Shown in pieces: positions 42,560 to 51,951 of a stretch of 64,000 nucleotides of DNA. The notes below the pieces were generated by a model. That model was given only the letters and a program-made list of their open reading frames with translations, was not told the DNA's origin and did not search any database. Location: the NCBI RefSeq assembly GCF_003173775.1, contig NZ_CP029552.1:2511001-2575000 (forward strand), given 5' to 3'. The stretch's first letter is position 1, and every line of letters begins with the position of its first letter. Source of the stretch: Methylobacterium sp. 17Sr1-1. Its GTDB lineage: Bacteria; Pseudomonadota; Alphaproteobacteria; Rhizobiales; Beijerinckiaceae. The position numbers were made by a program, and so were the translations under genes.

Positions 42560-43303
42560 TCAGTTCAGGCGCCGGGCGGCCAGGATGGCGCGGGCGCGCT
42601 CGAGGTCGTGCGGCGTGTCGACGCCGAGCGGCACGTCGTCGACCACCACCGCGTCGATCCGCATCCCGGCCTCGAGTGCGCGCAACTGCTCCAGCTTCTC
42701 GCGCTGCTCCAGCGGGCTCGGCGGCAGGGAGACGAAGCGGGCGAGCGCCCGGCGGCGATAGGCGTAGAGACCGATATGGTGGAGGAGCGGGCCATCGCCG
42801 TACGGCGCGGTGGCGCGGGTGAAGTAGAGCGCCCTCAGGCGACGCGGCGCGATCTCGGAGCCGACCAGCTTGACGACGCTGGGCTCGGTCCGCTCCTCGG
42901 GCCGGGTGATGACGGCGCAGAGCGTCGCGATGTCGACCGCCCGGTCGGCGAGCGGCGCGACCGAGGCGGCGATGGCGGCGGGATCGATCGTCGGCAGGTC
43001 GCCCTGCACGTTCACCACCACGTCGTGGCGCCCCTCCGGGTCGATCACCTCCAGCGCCTCGGCCAGGCGGTCGGAGCCGGACGGGTGGTCGGGCCGGGTC
43101 ATCACCGCGAGGCCCCCCGCCGCCTCGACCGCCTGCACGATCGCGTCCGTGTCGGTGCAGACCACCACCGGGCCGATGCCGGCCTCCACGGCGCGACGCC
43201 AGACATGCACGATCATCGGCGCGCCGGCGATGTCGGCCAGCGGCTTCTCGGGCAGGCGGGTGGCGGCGAGGCGGGCGGGGATCAGGACGAGGGGGTCGGA
43301 CAT
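42560..43303 (-). CDS. kdsB: 3-deoxy-manno-octulosonate cytidylyltransferase
   Basis: A 247-residue enzyme from ATG 43303 that activates Kdo with CTP for lipopolysaccharide assembly. Motifs are [52 protein letters not shown] and [12 protein letters not shown], all typical of KdsB. The frame stays open upstream to 43414, but that part is repeat sequence. It is probably the first gene of a kdsB-pheA operon. Confidence 0.95.
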   Translation of the reverse strand: MSDPLVLIPARLAATRLPEKPLADIAGAPMIVHVWRRAVEAGIGPVVVCTDTDAIVQAVEAAGGLAVMTRPDHPSGSDRLAEALEVIDPEGRHDVVVNVQGDLPTIDPAAIAASVAPLADRAVDIATLCAVITRPEERTEPSVVKLVGSEIAPRRLRALYFTRATAPYGDGPLLHHIGLYAYRRRALARFVSLPPSPLEQREKLEQLRALEAGMRIDAVVVDDVPLGVDTPHDLERARAILAARRLN

Positions 43304-43319
43304 GCGGCGATTCGGGTCT

Positions 43320-43355
43320 GTGCGGGACTTGAAGCCTGTGCGGGGCTCGAAGCCT
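43320..43355. repeat. Two tandem 18-bp repeats before kdsB
   Basis: GTGCGGGACTTGAAGCCT and GTGCGGGGCTCGAAGCCT are adjacent, differing at two positions, and sit 17 bases upstream of the kdsB ATG. A third degenerate GTGGATG start follows. They may overlap the promoter. Confidence 0.75.
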
Positions 43356-43615
43356 GTGGATGACGGGAGGCCCGGCAAGCCGCGGCTCTTAGCAGCGCCG
43401 GCCCGGCTTGTCATGGCGGGCCACTCATGGCGGGAGACCCGCCCGCGACCGTGGCGCCGTCCACACGCCCGCGCTCTGCGACGAACCGACGAGGTTTAGA
43501 GCCATTGTCAACCGCGCCGCAGAACGGCTAAGCACCGGCGGACCTTCACTGCGGCGTGGCGCCGGGCCGCGCCTCGCATCGCCCCTGCTCACCGGAGCAT
43601 CGGAGCTGCCGAGAC

Positions 43616-44155
43616 ATGGATTCCTTCGAGCTTAACAAGATCGCCGGCGCAGTGCTCGGCGCCCTGCTCCTCGCGATGGGGACGGGGTTCCTGGCCGAGC
43701 TGATCTACAAGCCGAAGCCGGCGGGTGATCGCGGCTACGCGCTGCCGGCCGCCGAGGAGAATGCCGGCGCCGCGGCGCCCGCCGCCGCCAAGGAGGAGCC
43801 GCTGCCCGTGCGCCTCGCCAGCGCCGACGCCGCCAAGGGCCAGGCCGCTGCCAAGAAGTGCATGGCCTGCCACAGCTTCGAGAAGGGCGGCCCGAACAAG
43901 GTCGGCCCCGACCTCTACGGCGTCGTCGAGCGCCCGAAGGGCAGCCACGAGGGCTTCAACTACTCCGCGGCCATGAAGGCCAAGGGTGGCAACTGGACCT
44001 ACGAGGACCTCGACCACTTCCTCCACGGCCCGAAGCAGTTCGTCCAGGGCACCATCATGGCCTTCGCGGGCGTGCCCTCGGGCGCCGAGCGGGCCGACAT
44101 CCTGGCCTACCTCAAGACCCTCTCCGACAAGCCGGTCGACTTCCCGAAGCCCTGA
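43616..44155 (+). CDS. Membrane-anchored class I cytochrome c (CycM-like)
   Basis: A 179-residue protein from ATG 43616. Residues 8-28 are an uncleaved membrane anchor (IAGAVLGALLLAMGTGFLAE). An Ala-rich linker follows, then a cytochrome c domain with heme motif KKCMACHSF (CMACH), KVGPDLYGVV and the distal Met in IMAFAGV. It carries electrons in the periplasm, bound to the inner membrane, usually toward a terminal oxidase. It is a single gene divergent from kdsB and ends in a clear terminator. Confidence 0.92.
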   Translation: MDSFELNKIAGAVLGALLLAMGTGFLAELIYKPKPAGDRGYALPAAEENAGAAAPAAAKEEPLPVRLASADAAKGQAAAKKCMACHSFEKGGPNKVGPDLYGVVERPKGSHEGFNYSAAMKAKGGNWTYEDLDHFLHGPKQFVQGTIMAFAGVPSGAERADILAYLKTLSDKPVDFPKP

Positions 44156-44183
44156 GGGGCTTTGCAAGGACGGCGTGACGACC

Positions 44184-44209
44184 AGGCCGGGCGAGAGCCC
44201 GGCCTTTTT
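44184..44209 (+). terminator. Rho-independent terminator after cytochrome c gene
   Basis: AGGCCGGGC, loop GAGA, GCCCGGCCT followed by TTTT: a 9-bp GC stem with T-run, 28 bases after the stop codon. Confidence 0.9.
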
Positions 44210-44306
44210 GCGTCAATGGCCCTGCGCCGACGCGCCCGGGTTGGCGGAGCCGCCCCCCGCGACCTAGAACGGGGGGAGACCTGTCCCAGCCGGAGGATCG
44301 CCCCGC

Positions 44307-46211
44307 GTGATCGCACGCCCCCTCACTCGCCGCGCCGCCCTCGCCGTCCTGAGTCTCGCCGCCGTCCCGGCCGGGGCCCGCGCGCAGGGCGCTCCCTCAG
44401 CCGGCAGCAATGCGGCGTCCCCCGACGGGGGTTGGCGCCACGGCCTGTCGCTCCTCGGCGAGCCGAAATACCCGGCGGGCTTCACGCATTTCGACTATGC
44501 CGACCCGAACGCCCCGAAGGGCGGCCTGGTGCGGTTCGGCTCGCAGGGCTCGTTCGACAATTTCAACATGATCGTCGCCGGGGTGAAGGGCGACCTCGAG
44601 AGCCAGATCCCGCTGATCTACGACACCCTGCTGGCCCAGGCGCAGGACGAGGCCTCGACCTATTACGGCCTGCTCGCCGACGGGGTGCGACCGGACGACG
44701 ACCTCGGCAGCGTGGTCTACCGCCTGCGGCTGGAAGCGCGCTGGCACGACGGGAAGCCGGTGACGCCGGACGACGTGGTGTTCTCCTTCCAGGTGCTGAA
44801 GGAGAACAGCCCGCAATACGCCGCCTACTACCACAACGTGACGAAGGCCGAGGTGACCGGCCCGCGCGAGGTGCGCTTCACCTTCTCGGAGAAGGGCAAC
44901 CGCGAGTTGCCCCAGATCGTCGGCCAGCTGCCGGTGCTGCCGAAGCACTGGTGGGAGGGCAAGGACGCGTCAGGCAAGACCCGCAACCCGACCGAGACGA
45001 CGCTCGAGATCCCGCTCGGCTCCGGGCCCTATCGCCTCGCCCGGTTCGAGGCCGGCCGTACCGCGACCTACGAGCGGGTGCCGGATTACTGGGGCCGCGA
45101 TCTCGCCGTGAACCGCGGCGCCAACAATTTCGACACCCAGCGCGCCGAGTATTTTCGCGATGCGACGGTGATGATCGAGGCGTTCAAGGCCGACCAGTTC
45201 GACTGGCGCACCGAGAACATCGCCCGCAACTGGGCCACCGCCTATGACGGCTTCCCGGCCGTGCGCGAGGGCCGGATCGTCAAGGAGGAGTTCCCGCAGG
45301 CCGGCATGGGCATCATGCAGGCCTTCACCCTCAACCTGCGGCGGAAGAAATTCGCCGACGCGCGAGTGCGCCGGGCCTTCAACCTCGCCTTCGACTTCGA
45401 GGAGATGAACCGCACCCTGTTCTACGGGCTCTACAAGCGGGTCGATTCGTACTTCTTCGGCACCGAGCTCGCCTCGTCGGGTCTGCCGGAGGGGCGCGAG
45501 CGGGCGATCCTGGAGAGCCTCAAGGACAAGGTGCCGGCATCGGTCTTCACCACGCCCTACAAGAACCCGGTCAACGGCTCGCCCGAGGCGGTGCGCGCCA
45601 ACCTCCGGGAGGCGGTGCGCCTGTTCCAGGAGGCGGGCTACGAGATCCGCGGCAACCAGATGGTCGAGAAGGCGACCGGCCAGCCCTTCACGGTCGAGTT
45701 TTTAGGCTACGACAACTCGGCCGAGCGGGTCGTGCTGCCCTACCGCGCGGCGCTCGAGCGCATCGGCCTCAAGGTGTCGCTGCGGGTGGTCGATCCGGCC
45801 CAGTACCAGAACCTCTCGCGCAGCTTCGACTTCGATGCGCTGGCGCTCAGCAACTGGGCGCAATCGCTCTCGCCGGGCAACGAGCAGCGCGATTGCTGGG
45901 GCTCGGCCGCCGCCGACCGGCCGGGCTCGCGCAACCTCGCGGGCATCAAGGATGCCGGCATCGACGCGCTCATCGACAAGGTGATCTACGCCGCCGACCG
46001 CGAGGAGCTGGTGGCGGCGACGCGGGCGCTGGACCGGGTGCTCCTCGCCCACGACTACGTCGTGCCGCAATGGTCCTCGAACGTGTCGCGGACCCTGCGC
46101 TGGAACCGCTTCGGCCATCCGGCGACCCTGCCGAAATACGGCGCCTCCGGCTTCCCGACGACCTGGTGGTACGATTCCACCCTGGCCGCCAAGACCGGGG
46201 CGGCGCGGTGA
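44307..46211 (+). CDS. yejA: Peptide ABC transporter substrate-binding protein, YejA-like (copy 1)
   Basis: A 634-residue family 5 binding protein. The signal peptide has a basic RPLTRRAAL start and ends at ARAQ (about residue 27). HGLSLLGEPKYPAGFTHFDY, DPNAPKGGLVRFGSQGSFDN, LIYDTLLAQAQDEASTYYGL and RWHDGKPVTPDDVVFSFQVL are the family 5 signature region. YejABEF imports peptides, including microcin C-like ones; the specific ligand is unknown. It overlaps the next, paralogous gene by one base (TGATG). Confidence 0.92.
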   Translation: MIARPLTRRAALAVLSLAAVPAGARAQGAPSAGSNAASPDGGWRHGLSLLGEPKYPAGFTHFDYADPNAPKGGLVRFGSQGSFDNFNMIVAGVKGDLESQIPLIYDTLLAQAQDEASTYYGLLADGVRPDDDLGSVVYRLRLEARWHDGKPVTPDDVVFSFQVLKENSPQYAAYYHNVTKAEVTGPREVRFTFSEKGNRELPQIVGQLPVLPKHWWEGKDASGKTRNPTETTLEIPLGSGPYRLARFEAGRTATYERVPDYWGRDLAVNRGANNFDTQRAEYFRDATVMIEAFKADQFDWRTENIARNWATAYDGFPAVREGRIVKEEFPQAGMGIMQAFTLNLRRKKFADARVRRAFNLAFDFEEMNRTLFYGLYKRVDSYFFGTELASSGLPEGRERAILESLKDKVPASVFTTPYKNPVNGSPEAVRANLREAVRLFQEAGYEIRGNQMVEKATGQPFTVEFLGYDNSAERVVLPYRAALERIGLKVSLRVVDPAQYQNLSRSFDFDALALSNWAQSLSPGNEQRDCWGSAAADRPGSRNLAGIKDAGIDALIDKVIYAADREELVAATRALDRVLLAHDYVVPQWSSNVSRTLRWNRFGHPATLPKYGASGFPTTWWYDSTLAAKTGAAR

Positions 46212-48055
46212 TGCGCCGGCGCAGCTTCCTCGCCGGGAGCGGGGCGGCGCTCCTCGCCGCCCGCGTCCCGGCTCTCGCGCAGCAGGGGCCTGAGCGCCAC
46301 GGCCTGTCGAGCTTCGGCGACCTGAAATACCCCGCGGGCTTCCCGCGCTTCGACTACGTCGATCCGCTCGCGCCGAAGGGCGGCACCTTCTCGGCGCAGC
46401 TCTCCGCCACCAGCGGCAACCAGGCCTTCGAGACCTTCAACACCCTCAACATCTACGTGCTGAAGGGCGACGGCGCCGCCGGCATGGACCTGACCTTCGA
46501 CAGCCTGATGGTCCGGGCCCTCGACGAGCCGGACGCGGTCTACGGCCTCGTCGCCCGCAGCGTGACGGTGAGCGACGACGGGCTGACCTACCGCTTCGCC
46601 CTGCGGCCCCAGGCCCGCTTCCACGACGGCTCGCGGCTCACCGCCCGCGACGTCGCCTTCTCGATCACGACGCTGAAGGAGAAGGGCCATCCGCGCATCG
46701 CTGCCGTGCTGCGCGACGTCGCGAGCGCGAGCGCGGAGGGCGACGATGCGGTTCTGGTGCGCTTCGCCCCCGGCCGCAGCCGAGACCTGCCATTGATCGT
46801 CGCCGACCTGCCGATCTTCTCCGAAGCCTATTACCGCACCCGCGACTTCGAGGCCTCGACCCTGGAGCCACCGCTCGGCTCCGGACCCTACCGGGTGGCG
46901 CGGTTCGAGGTCGGCCGCTTCATCGCCTTCGAGCGCGTGGCCGATTACTGGGGCGCCGACCTGCCGGTCACCATCGGCCACAACAACTTTTCCGAGATCC
47001 GCTACGAGTATTTTCGCGACCGCGACGTGGCGTTCGAGGCGTTCAAGGCCGGCACCTTCACCTGGCGTGAGGAATTCACCTCCCGGGTCTGGGCCACGGG
47101 CTACGACTTCCCGGCCGCGCAGGAGGGCCGGGTCAGGCGCGAGACGGTGCCGGATGCCACGCCCTCGGGCACGCAGGGCTGGTTCCTCAACACCCGCCGG
47201 CCGGTCTTCGGCGATCCGCGCATCCGCGAGGCGATCGGGCTCGCCTTCGACTTCGAGTGGTCGAACCAGAACCTGATGTACGGCGCCTACAAGCGCACCG
47301 CCTCGTTCTTCGAGAATTCCGACCTGAAGGCGGAGGGCATGCCGTCGCCTGAGGAACTGGCGCTTCTCGAACCGTTCCGGGGACGGGTGCCCGACGAGGT
47401 CTTCTCCGAGCCGTGGTCGCCGCCGCGCTCGGACGGGTCGGGCCAGGACCGGGCGCTCCTGCGCCGGGCCGACACGCTGTTGCGCCAGGCCGGCTGCACC
47501 CGCGACGGCGGAGTGATGAAGCTGCCCGACGGCCAGCCGCTCGCCTTCGAGTTCCTGGATTCCTCGCCGGTCTTCCAGCCGCTGCTGCAATCCTACATCA
47601 AGAACCTGAGCCTGCTCGGCATCCGGGCCAGCTCGCGCCTCGTCGACGCGGCGCAGTACCAGGCGCGGCTGAAGGATTTCGACTTCGACGTGGTCTCGGC
47701 CCGGTTCAGCGGCTCGGTCACCCCGGGGGCGGCCTTGCGCGAGGTCTACGGCAGCCGCGCTGCCAAGGTGCCGGGCTCGCAGAACCTCGCCGGCATCGAG
47801 AACCCGGCCGCCGACGCGATGCTCGACCGCATCGCCGACGCCGCCTCGCGGCCGGCGCTCACCACCGCCTGCCGGGCGCTCGACCGGGTGCTGCGCGCCG
47901 GGCGCTACTGGGTGCCGATGTGGTACGGCGCCACCCACCGCCTCGCGCTCTGGGACATGTACGGCCGGCCGCGCGAGCTGCCGAAATACGGCCTCGGCGT
48001 GCCCGCCCTGTGGTGGCACGACGCCGACAAGGCCCGGAAGATCGGACGGACCTGA
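46211..48055 (+). CDS. Peptide ABC transporter substrate-binding protein, YejA-like (copy 2)
   Basis: A 614-residue paralogue of the preceding gene. The twin-arginine-like [20 protein letters not shown] leads into [20 protein letters not shown] and [35 protein letters not shown] and the C-terminal [20 protein letters not shown] align block by block with copy 1. The divergence is large enough to suggest a different ligand. Coupling to copy 1 (TGATG) and four bases to yejB place it in the same operon. Confidence 0.92.
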   Translation: MRRRSFLAGSGAALLAARVPALAQQGPERHGLSSFGDLKYPAGFPRFDYVDPLAPKGGTFSAQLSATSGNQAFETFNTLNIYVLKGDGAAGMDLTFDSLMVRALDEPDAVYGLVARSVTVSDDGLTYRFALRPQARFHDGSRLTARDVAFSITTLKEKGHPRIAAVLRDVASASAEGDDAVLVRFAPGRSRDLPLIVADLPIFSEAYYRTRDFEASTLEPPLGSGPYRVARFEVGRFIAFERVADYWGADLPVTIGHNNFSEIRYEYFRDRDVAFEAFKAGTFTWREEFTSRVWATGYDFPAAQEGRVRRETVPDATPSGTQGWFLNTRRPVFGDPRIREAIGLAFDFEWSNQNLMYGAYKRTASFFENSDLKAEGMPSPEELALLEPFRGRVPDEVFSEPWSPPRSDGSGQDRALLRRADTLLRQAGCTRDGGVMKLPDGQPLAFEFLDSSPVFQPLLQSYIKNLSLLGIRASSRLVDAAQYQARLKDFDFDVVSARFSGSVTPGAALREVYGSRAAKVPGSQNLAGIENPAADAMLDRIADAASRPALTTACRALDRVLRAGRYWVPMWYGATHRLALWDMYGRPRELPKYGLGVPALWWHDADKARKIGRT

Positions 48056-48059
48056 CACA

Positions 48060-49166
48060 ATGGCCGCTTACATCCTGCGCCGCCTGCTCCTGATGATCCC
48101 GACGATCCTCGGGATCATGCTGATCTCCTTCGTGATCGTGCAATTCGCTCCTGGCGGGCCGGTCGAGCGGGTGCTGGCCCAGCTCCAGGGCCAGAACACC
48201 GCCATGTCCCGGGTCACCGGCGGCGGCGGCGACCTCGCCGGGCGCGGCGGCACATCGACCGGCGGGGGAGGGGAATCGAATTCCCGCTATCGCGGCGCGC
48301 AAGGCCTCGATCCGGCCTTCATCAAGCGCCTGGAGCAGCAATTCGGCTTCGACAAGCCCGCCCCCGAGCGCTTCCTGAAGATGCTGTGGGACTATGCCCG
48401 CTTCGATTTCGGCAAGAGCTACTTTCGCGATGTCTCGGTGCTTCAGCTGATCCGCGAGAAGCTGCCGGTCTCGATCAGCCTCGGCCTGTGGATGACGCTG
48501 ATCTCCTACGCGATCTCGATTCCGCTCGGCATCCGCAAGGCGGTCCGCGACGGCTCGCCCTTCGACGTCTGGACCTCGGGCGTCGTCATCGTCGGCTACG
48601 CGATTCCCGGCTTCCTGTTCGCGATCCTCTTGATCGTGCTGTTCGCCGGCGGCTCGTTCCTGCAGGTCTTCCCGCTCCGCGGGCTCACCAGCGAGGGCTG
48701 GTCGACCTTCCCGCTGTGGCAGAAGGTGACCGACTACCTCTGGCACATCACGCTGCCGATCATCGCCATGGCGATCGGGGCCTTCGCCACCTCGACCCTG
48801 CTCACCAAGAACTCGTTCCTCGACGAGATCCGCAAGCAATACGTGCTGACCGCGCGGATGAAGGGCCTGTCCGAGCGCCAGGTGCTGTACGGCCACGTCT
48901 TCCGCAACGCGATGCTGATCGTCGTGGCGGGCTTCCCGGGCGCGTTCATCTCGGCGTTCTTCGCCGGCTCGCTGCTGATCGAGACCATCTTCAGCCTCGA
49001 CGGGCTGGGCCTGCTCTCGTTCGAATCGATCGTGAACCGCGACTACCCGGTGGTGTTCGCCAACCTGTACATCTTCTCGCTGCTCGGGCTGGTGGTGAAC
49101 CTGATCTCCGACCTGACCTATAGCTGGATCGACCCCAGGATCGATTTCGAGGCGCGGGCGGCGTGA
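48060..49166 (+). CDS. yejB: Peptide ABC transporter permease YejB
   Basis: A 368-residue inner-membrane permease. The first helix is [21 protein letters not shown] large periplasmic loop has an unusual glycine-rich insert (residues about 53-72). The binding-protein-dependent transport domain has [38 protein letters not shown] and the EAA-loop region ([20 protein letters not shown]). It needs YejE and YejF to form a transporter; neither is in this window, and the gene is followed by a repeat and an unrelated operon. Confidence 0.93.
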   Translation: MAAYILRRLLLMIPTILGIMLISFVIVQFAPGGPVERVLAQLQGQNTAMSRVTGGGGDLAGRGGTSTGGGGESNSRYRGAQGLDPAFIKRLEQQFGFDKPAPERFLKMLWDYARFDFGKSYFRDVSVLQLIREKLPVSISLGLWMTLISYAISIPLGIRKAVRDGSPFDVWTSGVVIVGYAIPGFLFAILLIVLFAGGSFLQVFPLRGLTSEGWSTFPLWQKVTDYLWHITLPIIAMAIGAFATSTLLTKNSFLDEIRKQYVLTARMKGLSERQVLYGHVFRNAMLIVVAGFPGAFISAFFAGSLLIETIFSLDGLGLLSFESIVNRDYPVVFANLYIFSLLGLVVNLISDLTYSWIDPRIDFEARAA

Positions 49167-49219
49167 GGCGGATGCCTGTCGTGGAGATCACGGGCTGACG
49201 CCAGTTCGTGACCCTCCGG

Positions 49220-49270
49220 CCCCTTTCCCGGATCTCCTTCCGCTGTCGCTTCAGTCGTCCGGGAAAGGGA
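49220..49270. repeat. Intergenic palindrome, repeat family A (short copy)
   Basis: CCCCTTTCCCGG (49220-49231) and CCGGGAAAGGG (49259-49269) form the outer stem. The inside, GGATCTCCTT then CCGCTGTCGCTTCAGTCGTC, is nearly identical to 15518-15550. It lies between yejB and fliP, which converge. Confidence 0.85.
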
Positions 49271-49348
49271 GCGGATAGACGGGGTAAGGCGTCAGCGTTT
49301 GCCCAGCCCGCACGACCGGCCCTCTCCGAGGACCGTGTGCGATCATCT

Positions 49349-50137
49349 CTAAAAGAACGATCTTACCAATCCGCTCACCAGCAGGTTCCATCCGTCGATC
49401 AGGATGAAGAACAGCACCTTGAACGGCAGCGAGATCACCGTCGGCGGCAGCATCATCATGCCCATCGACATCACGATCGTCGAGACGATCATGTCGATGA
49501 CGAGGAAGGGCAGGGCGATGAGGAAGCCGATCTCGAAGCCGCGGCGCAGTTCCGAGATCATGAAGGCCGGGATCAGGATGCGCAGGTCGATCTTCTCGCC
49601 CTCCTGAGGCTTCGGGAAGCTGCGGCTGGCGAGGTCCTGGAAGGTCTGGAGGTCCTTCGGCCGCACCTGGGCCGACATGAACTCGCGGAACGGATCGGTG
49701 ATGCGGGTGAACGCCTCCTCCTCGCTGATCCGGTTCTCCTGCAGCGGCCGCACGCCCTCGCTCCAGGCCCGGTCGAAGGTCGGCGCCATGACGTAGAAGG
49801 TCATGAACAGCGACAGGCTGACGAGGAAGAGGTTCGCCGGCGTGCTCTGGAGGCCGAGCCCGGATCGCAGGAACGAGAAGGCGACGGCGAAGCGCGTGAA
49901 GCTCGTCACCATCACGAGCAGTCCCGGCGCCAGCGACAGCACCGTGAGCAGGGCGACGAGCTGGAGGATGCGCCCGCTCGCCGCGCCGTTGCCGGGGGGC
50001 AGCAGCGCGTCGAGGCCCGGGATGCCGGTGACGCTCCCCGCCGCCCCCTGCGCCAGGGCGGCGCCGGCGGGCAGGAGCAGGAGCGCGAGCGTCCCGAGGA
50101 CGAGGGCCGTGCACCGCTTCACTGAAACACGCGTCAT
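49349..50137 (-). CDS. fliP: Flagellar export apparatus protein FliP
   Basis: A 262-residue inner-membrane protein, part of the FliPQR export gate. The signal peptide (LVLGTLALLLLPAGAALAQ) is followed by ILQLVALLTVLSLAPGLLVM, VTSFTRFAVAFSFLRSGLGL, the cytosol-facing middle and FEIGFLIALPFLVIDMIVST, MGMMMLPPTVISLPFKVLFF, ILIDGWNLLVSGLV. ATG 50137 overlaps the fliL stop (ATGA). It is the last gene of the operon in this window; fliQ and fliR are not downstream. Confidence 0.96.
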   Translation of the reverse strand: MTRVSVKRCTALVLGTLALLLLPAGAALAQGAAGSVTGIPGLDALLPPGNGAASGRILQLVALLTVLSLAPGLLVMVTSFTRFAVAFSFLRSGLGLQSTPANLFLVSLSLFMTFYVMAPTFDRAWSEGVRPLQENRISEEEAFTRITDPFREFMSAQVRPKDLQTFQDLASRSFPKPQEGEKIDLRILIPAFMISELRRGFEIGFLIALPFLVIDMIVSTIVMSMGMMMLPPTVISLPFKVLFFILIDGWNLLVSGLVRSFF

Positions 50138-50628
50138 TGCACCACCAGGGCCTCGACGATCAGCTCGCGGATCGCCCCCTTGGTGCGCAGGGACACGCGC
50201 TCGTTGAGGTCCTCGCGCAGGTGCTGGAGGCCGCTCGCGCCCTCGATCTGCGCCGTCGAGAGCGTGCGCAGGTAGGCGATGATGTCGGCCTTGATCTCCG
50301 CCACGGTGATGTCCGGGGTCGGCAGGCTGCCGGTCTTGAACACCACCGAGGATTCGAGCCGGATCCACGAATCGGCCGGCTCGGCGAGGTTCGTCACCAC
50401 CGAGCCGACGCTGCGCAGGGACAGCTCGCCGCTGTAGTTCAGCACCTTGGCGGCCTTCTCGTGCTCCTGCGCCTCGCGGGTCTTCTGGTCGACCGCCTTC
50501 TCGACGCTCGTCATCAGGTACATGCCGAGGCCGGCGCCGGTGCCGACCGCCACCAGGGTGCAGAGGGCGAGCGCCCCGATCCAGGCCTTGCCGCCGCCCT
50601 TCTTCTTGTCGTCCGTCTTGTCCGCCAT
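50134..50628 (-). CDS. fliL: Flagellar basal body-associated protein FliL
   Basis: A 164-residue protein. A basic cytosolic N-terminus (DKTDDKKKGGGK) precedes one transmembrane helix (IGALALCTLVAVGTGAGLGM) and a periplasmic stomatin-like domain with INxYL-like DIIAYLRTLSTAQIEGASGL and LREDLNERVSLRTKGAIREL. FliL supports stator function. It is coupled to fliP and lies 22 bases after flgH. Confidence 0.93.
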   Translation of the reverse strand: MADKTDDKKKGGGKAWIGALALCTLVAVGTGAGLGMYLMTSVEKAVDQKTREAQEHEKAAKVLNYSGELSLRSVGSVVTNLAEPADSWIRLESSVVFKTGSLPTPDITVAEIKADIIAYLRTLSTAQIEGASGLQHLREDLNERVSLRTKGAIRELIVEALVVQ

Positions 50629-50650
50629 CGCGCGCTCCTGGATTCCGCCG

Positions 50651-51373
50651 TCAGAACGGCGCGACGGTCTCGAAGATCTGCTGGCCGAGGGTCGGCGCCT
50701 GCACGTCGGTCAGGCGGCCGCGGCCGCCATAGGAGACCCGGGCCTCGGCGATCTTGTCGTAGTCGATGGTATTCTTGCGCGAGATGTCCCGCGGCCGGAC
50801 GATGCCGGCGACGTTGAGCACCCGCACCTCGTTGTTGACCCGGATCTCCTGCGACCCGCTGATCAGGAGGTTGCCGTTCGGCAGGGCCTCGGTGACCACG
50901 GCGGCCACCGACAGGCTCAACGATTCCTTGCGGTCGATCGTGCCCTGGCCCTTGGTCTCGGTGCCCGAGCGGATGCCGGTATCGGCGGTGGCCGAATCCT
51001 TCAGCCCCGAGACGCCGTAGCCGAAATCGAAGCCGAGGCTGGACTTCTGGCTGCGCGAGCGGTCGCTGGCATTGTCGAACTGCGCCTTGTCGTTGATGAC
51101 GATGCTGACCGTCAGCACGTCGCCGATGTTGCGGGCGCGGGGATCCTGAAAGAGGTCGGCGCTCCCCGGCGACCAGGTCGAGTGGTAGCCGTGCCGGCTC
51201 TGCAGCGAGCCGAAGGTCGAGGGCAGGGCCTCGCGCGGGGCGGCGAGCCCGGTGCCGATCGGCGTCAGCACCGGCTGTCGGCCGAGCTCGTCGAGCTTGC
51301 TCTGGCAGCCGGCGAGCGCGAGGCCGGCTGCGGTGAGGGTCAGGAGGCGGGCGGCCGGGGCTCTACGGGTCAT
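50651..51373 (-). CDS. flgH: Flagellar L-ring protein FlgH
   Basis: A 240-residue outer-membrane lipoprotein that forms the L-ring. The signal ends at the lipobox LAGC (Cys near residue 23). NIGDVLTVSIVINDKAQFDN, LSVAAVVTEALPNGNLLISG and VLNVAGIVRPRDISRKNTID are characteristic. ATG 51373 overlaps the motE stop by one base (TGATG). Confidence 0.95.
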   Translation of the reverse strand: MTRRAPAARLLTLTAAGLALAGCQSKLDELGRQPVLTPIGTGLAAPREALPSTFGSLQSRHGYHSTWSPGSADLFQDPRARNIGDVLTVSIVINDKAQFDNASDRSRSQKSSLGFDFGYGVSGLKDSATADTGIRSGTETKGQGTIDRKESLSLSVAAVVTEALPNGNLLISGSQEIRVNNEVRVLNVAGIVRPRDISRKNTIDYDKIAEARVSYGGRGRLTDVQAPTLGQQIFETVAPF

Positions 51374-51951
51374 CACGATCTCTCGTTGTCCTTGCGGCGG
51401 CCGGCCTCGGCCATCCGGCGGGCGAGGGCGGCGGCGCGGGAGGCCTCCATCTCGGCGAGCACGGCGCTCGCCGCGCGGGCGTTGAGCTTCACCAGGATCG
51501 CCGCCGCGTTGTCCTCGGGCATGTTGGAGAGCTGGAGCGCCGCCGCGTCGGCCTTCATCTTGGCGTAGACCGCGACCACGCTCTCGTCGGCCTTGGCCAA
51601 AAACTCCTTGCGGCGCTGGACCACCGCCTCGTACTCGGCGCGCTTCTCCTCGAGGCGGCGGATGCGCTCCTCGACCTGCTTCTCGAGCGCGGCGAGCTGC
51701 TCCTTCTGCCACGCGAAGCGGGCGTCCGACGCCGCGTCCGCGATGGTGGCGCAGTAGCCGGTCTTGCCTGGCTCCTTGCCCGACTCGCGGAAATCCTGCG
51801 CGGTCGGCTCCTTCGGGGCGTCCCGGGCGGCGATGGCGCGCATCGCCGCGTCCTTCGCCGGGTCGCTCGCCGCCCCGCCATGGCCGTCGCCGGCGGCGAA
51901 GGCCGGGCCGGCCAGCGCCAGGAGGAGGGCTGTCACGACGAACCGGGTCAT
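51373..51951 (-). CDS. motE: MotE-type flagellar motor chaperone
   Basis: A 192-residue periplasmic protein with a signal peptide (ALLLALAGPAFA). A long coiled coil (EQLAALEKQVEERIRRLEEK) and a MgtE-N-like C-terminal domain (ALQLSNMPEDNAAAILVKLN, ARAASAVLAEMEASRAAALA) match MotE, the chaperone of MotC in rhizobia. It lies between flgI (ATGA overlap) and flgH, the usual place in rhizobial flagellar operons. Confidence 0.88.
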   Translation of the reverse strand: MTRFVVTALLLALAGPAFAAGDGHGGAASDPAKDAAMRAIAARDAPKEPTAQDFRESGKEPGKTGYCATIADAASDARFAWQKEQLAALEKQVEERIRRLEEKRAEYEAVVQRRKEFLAKADESVVAVYAKMKADAAALQLSNMPEDNAAAILVKLNARAASAVLAEMEASRAAALARRMAEAGRRKDNERS

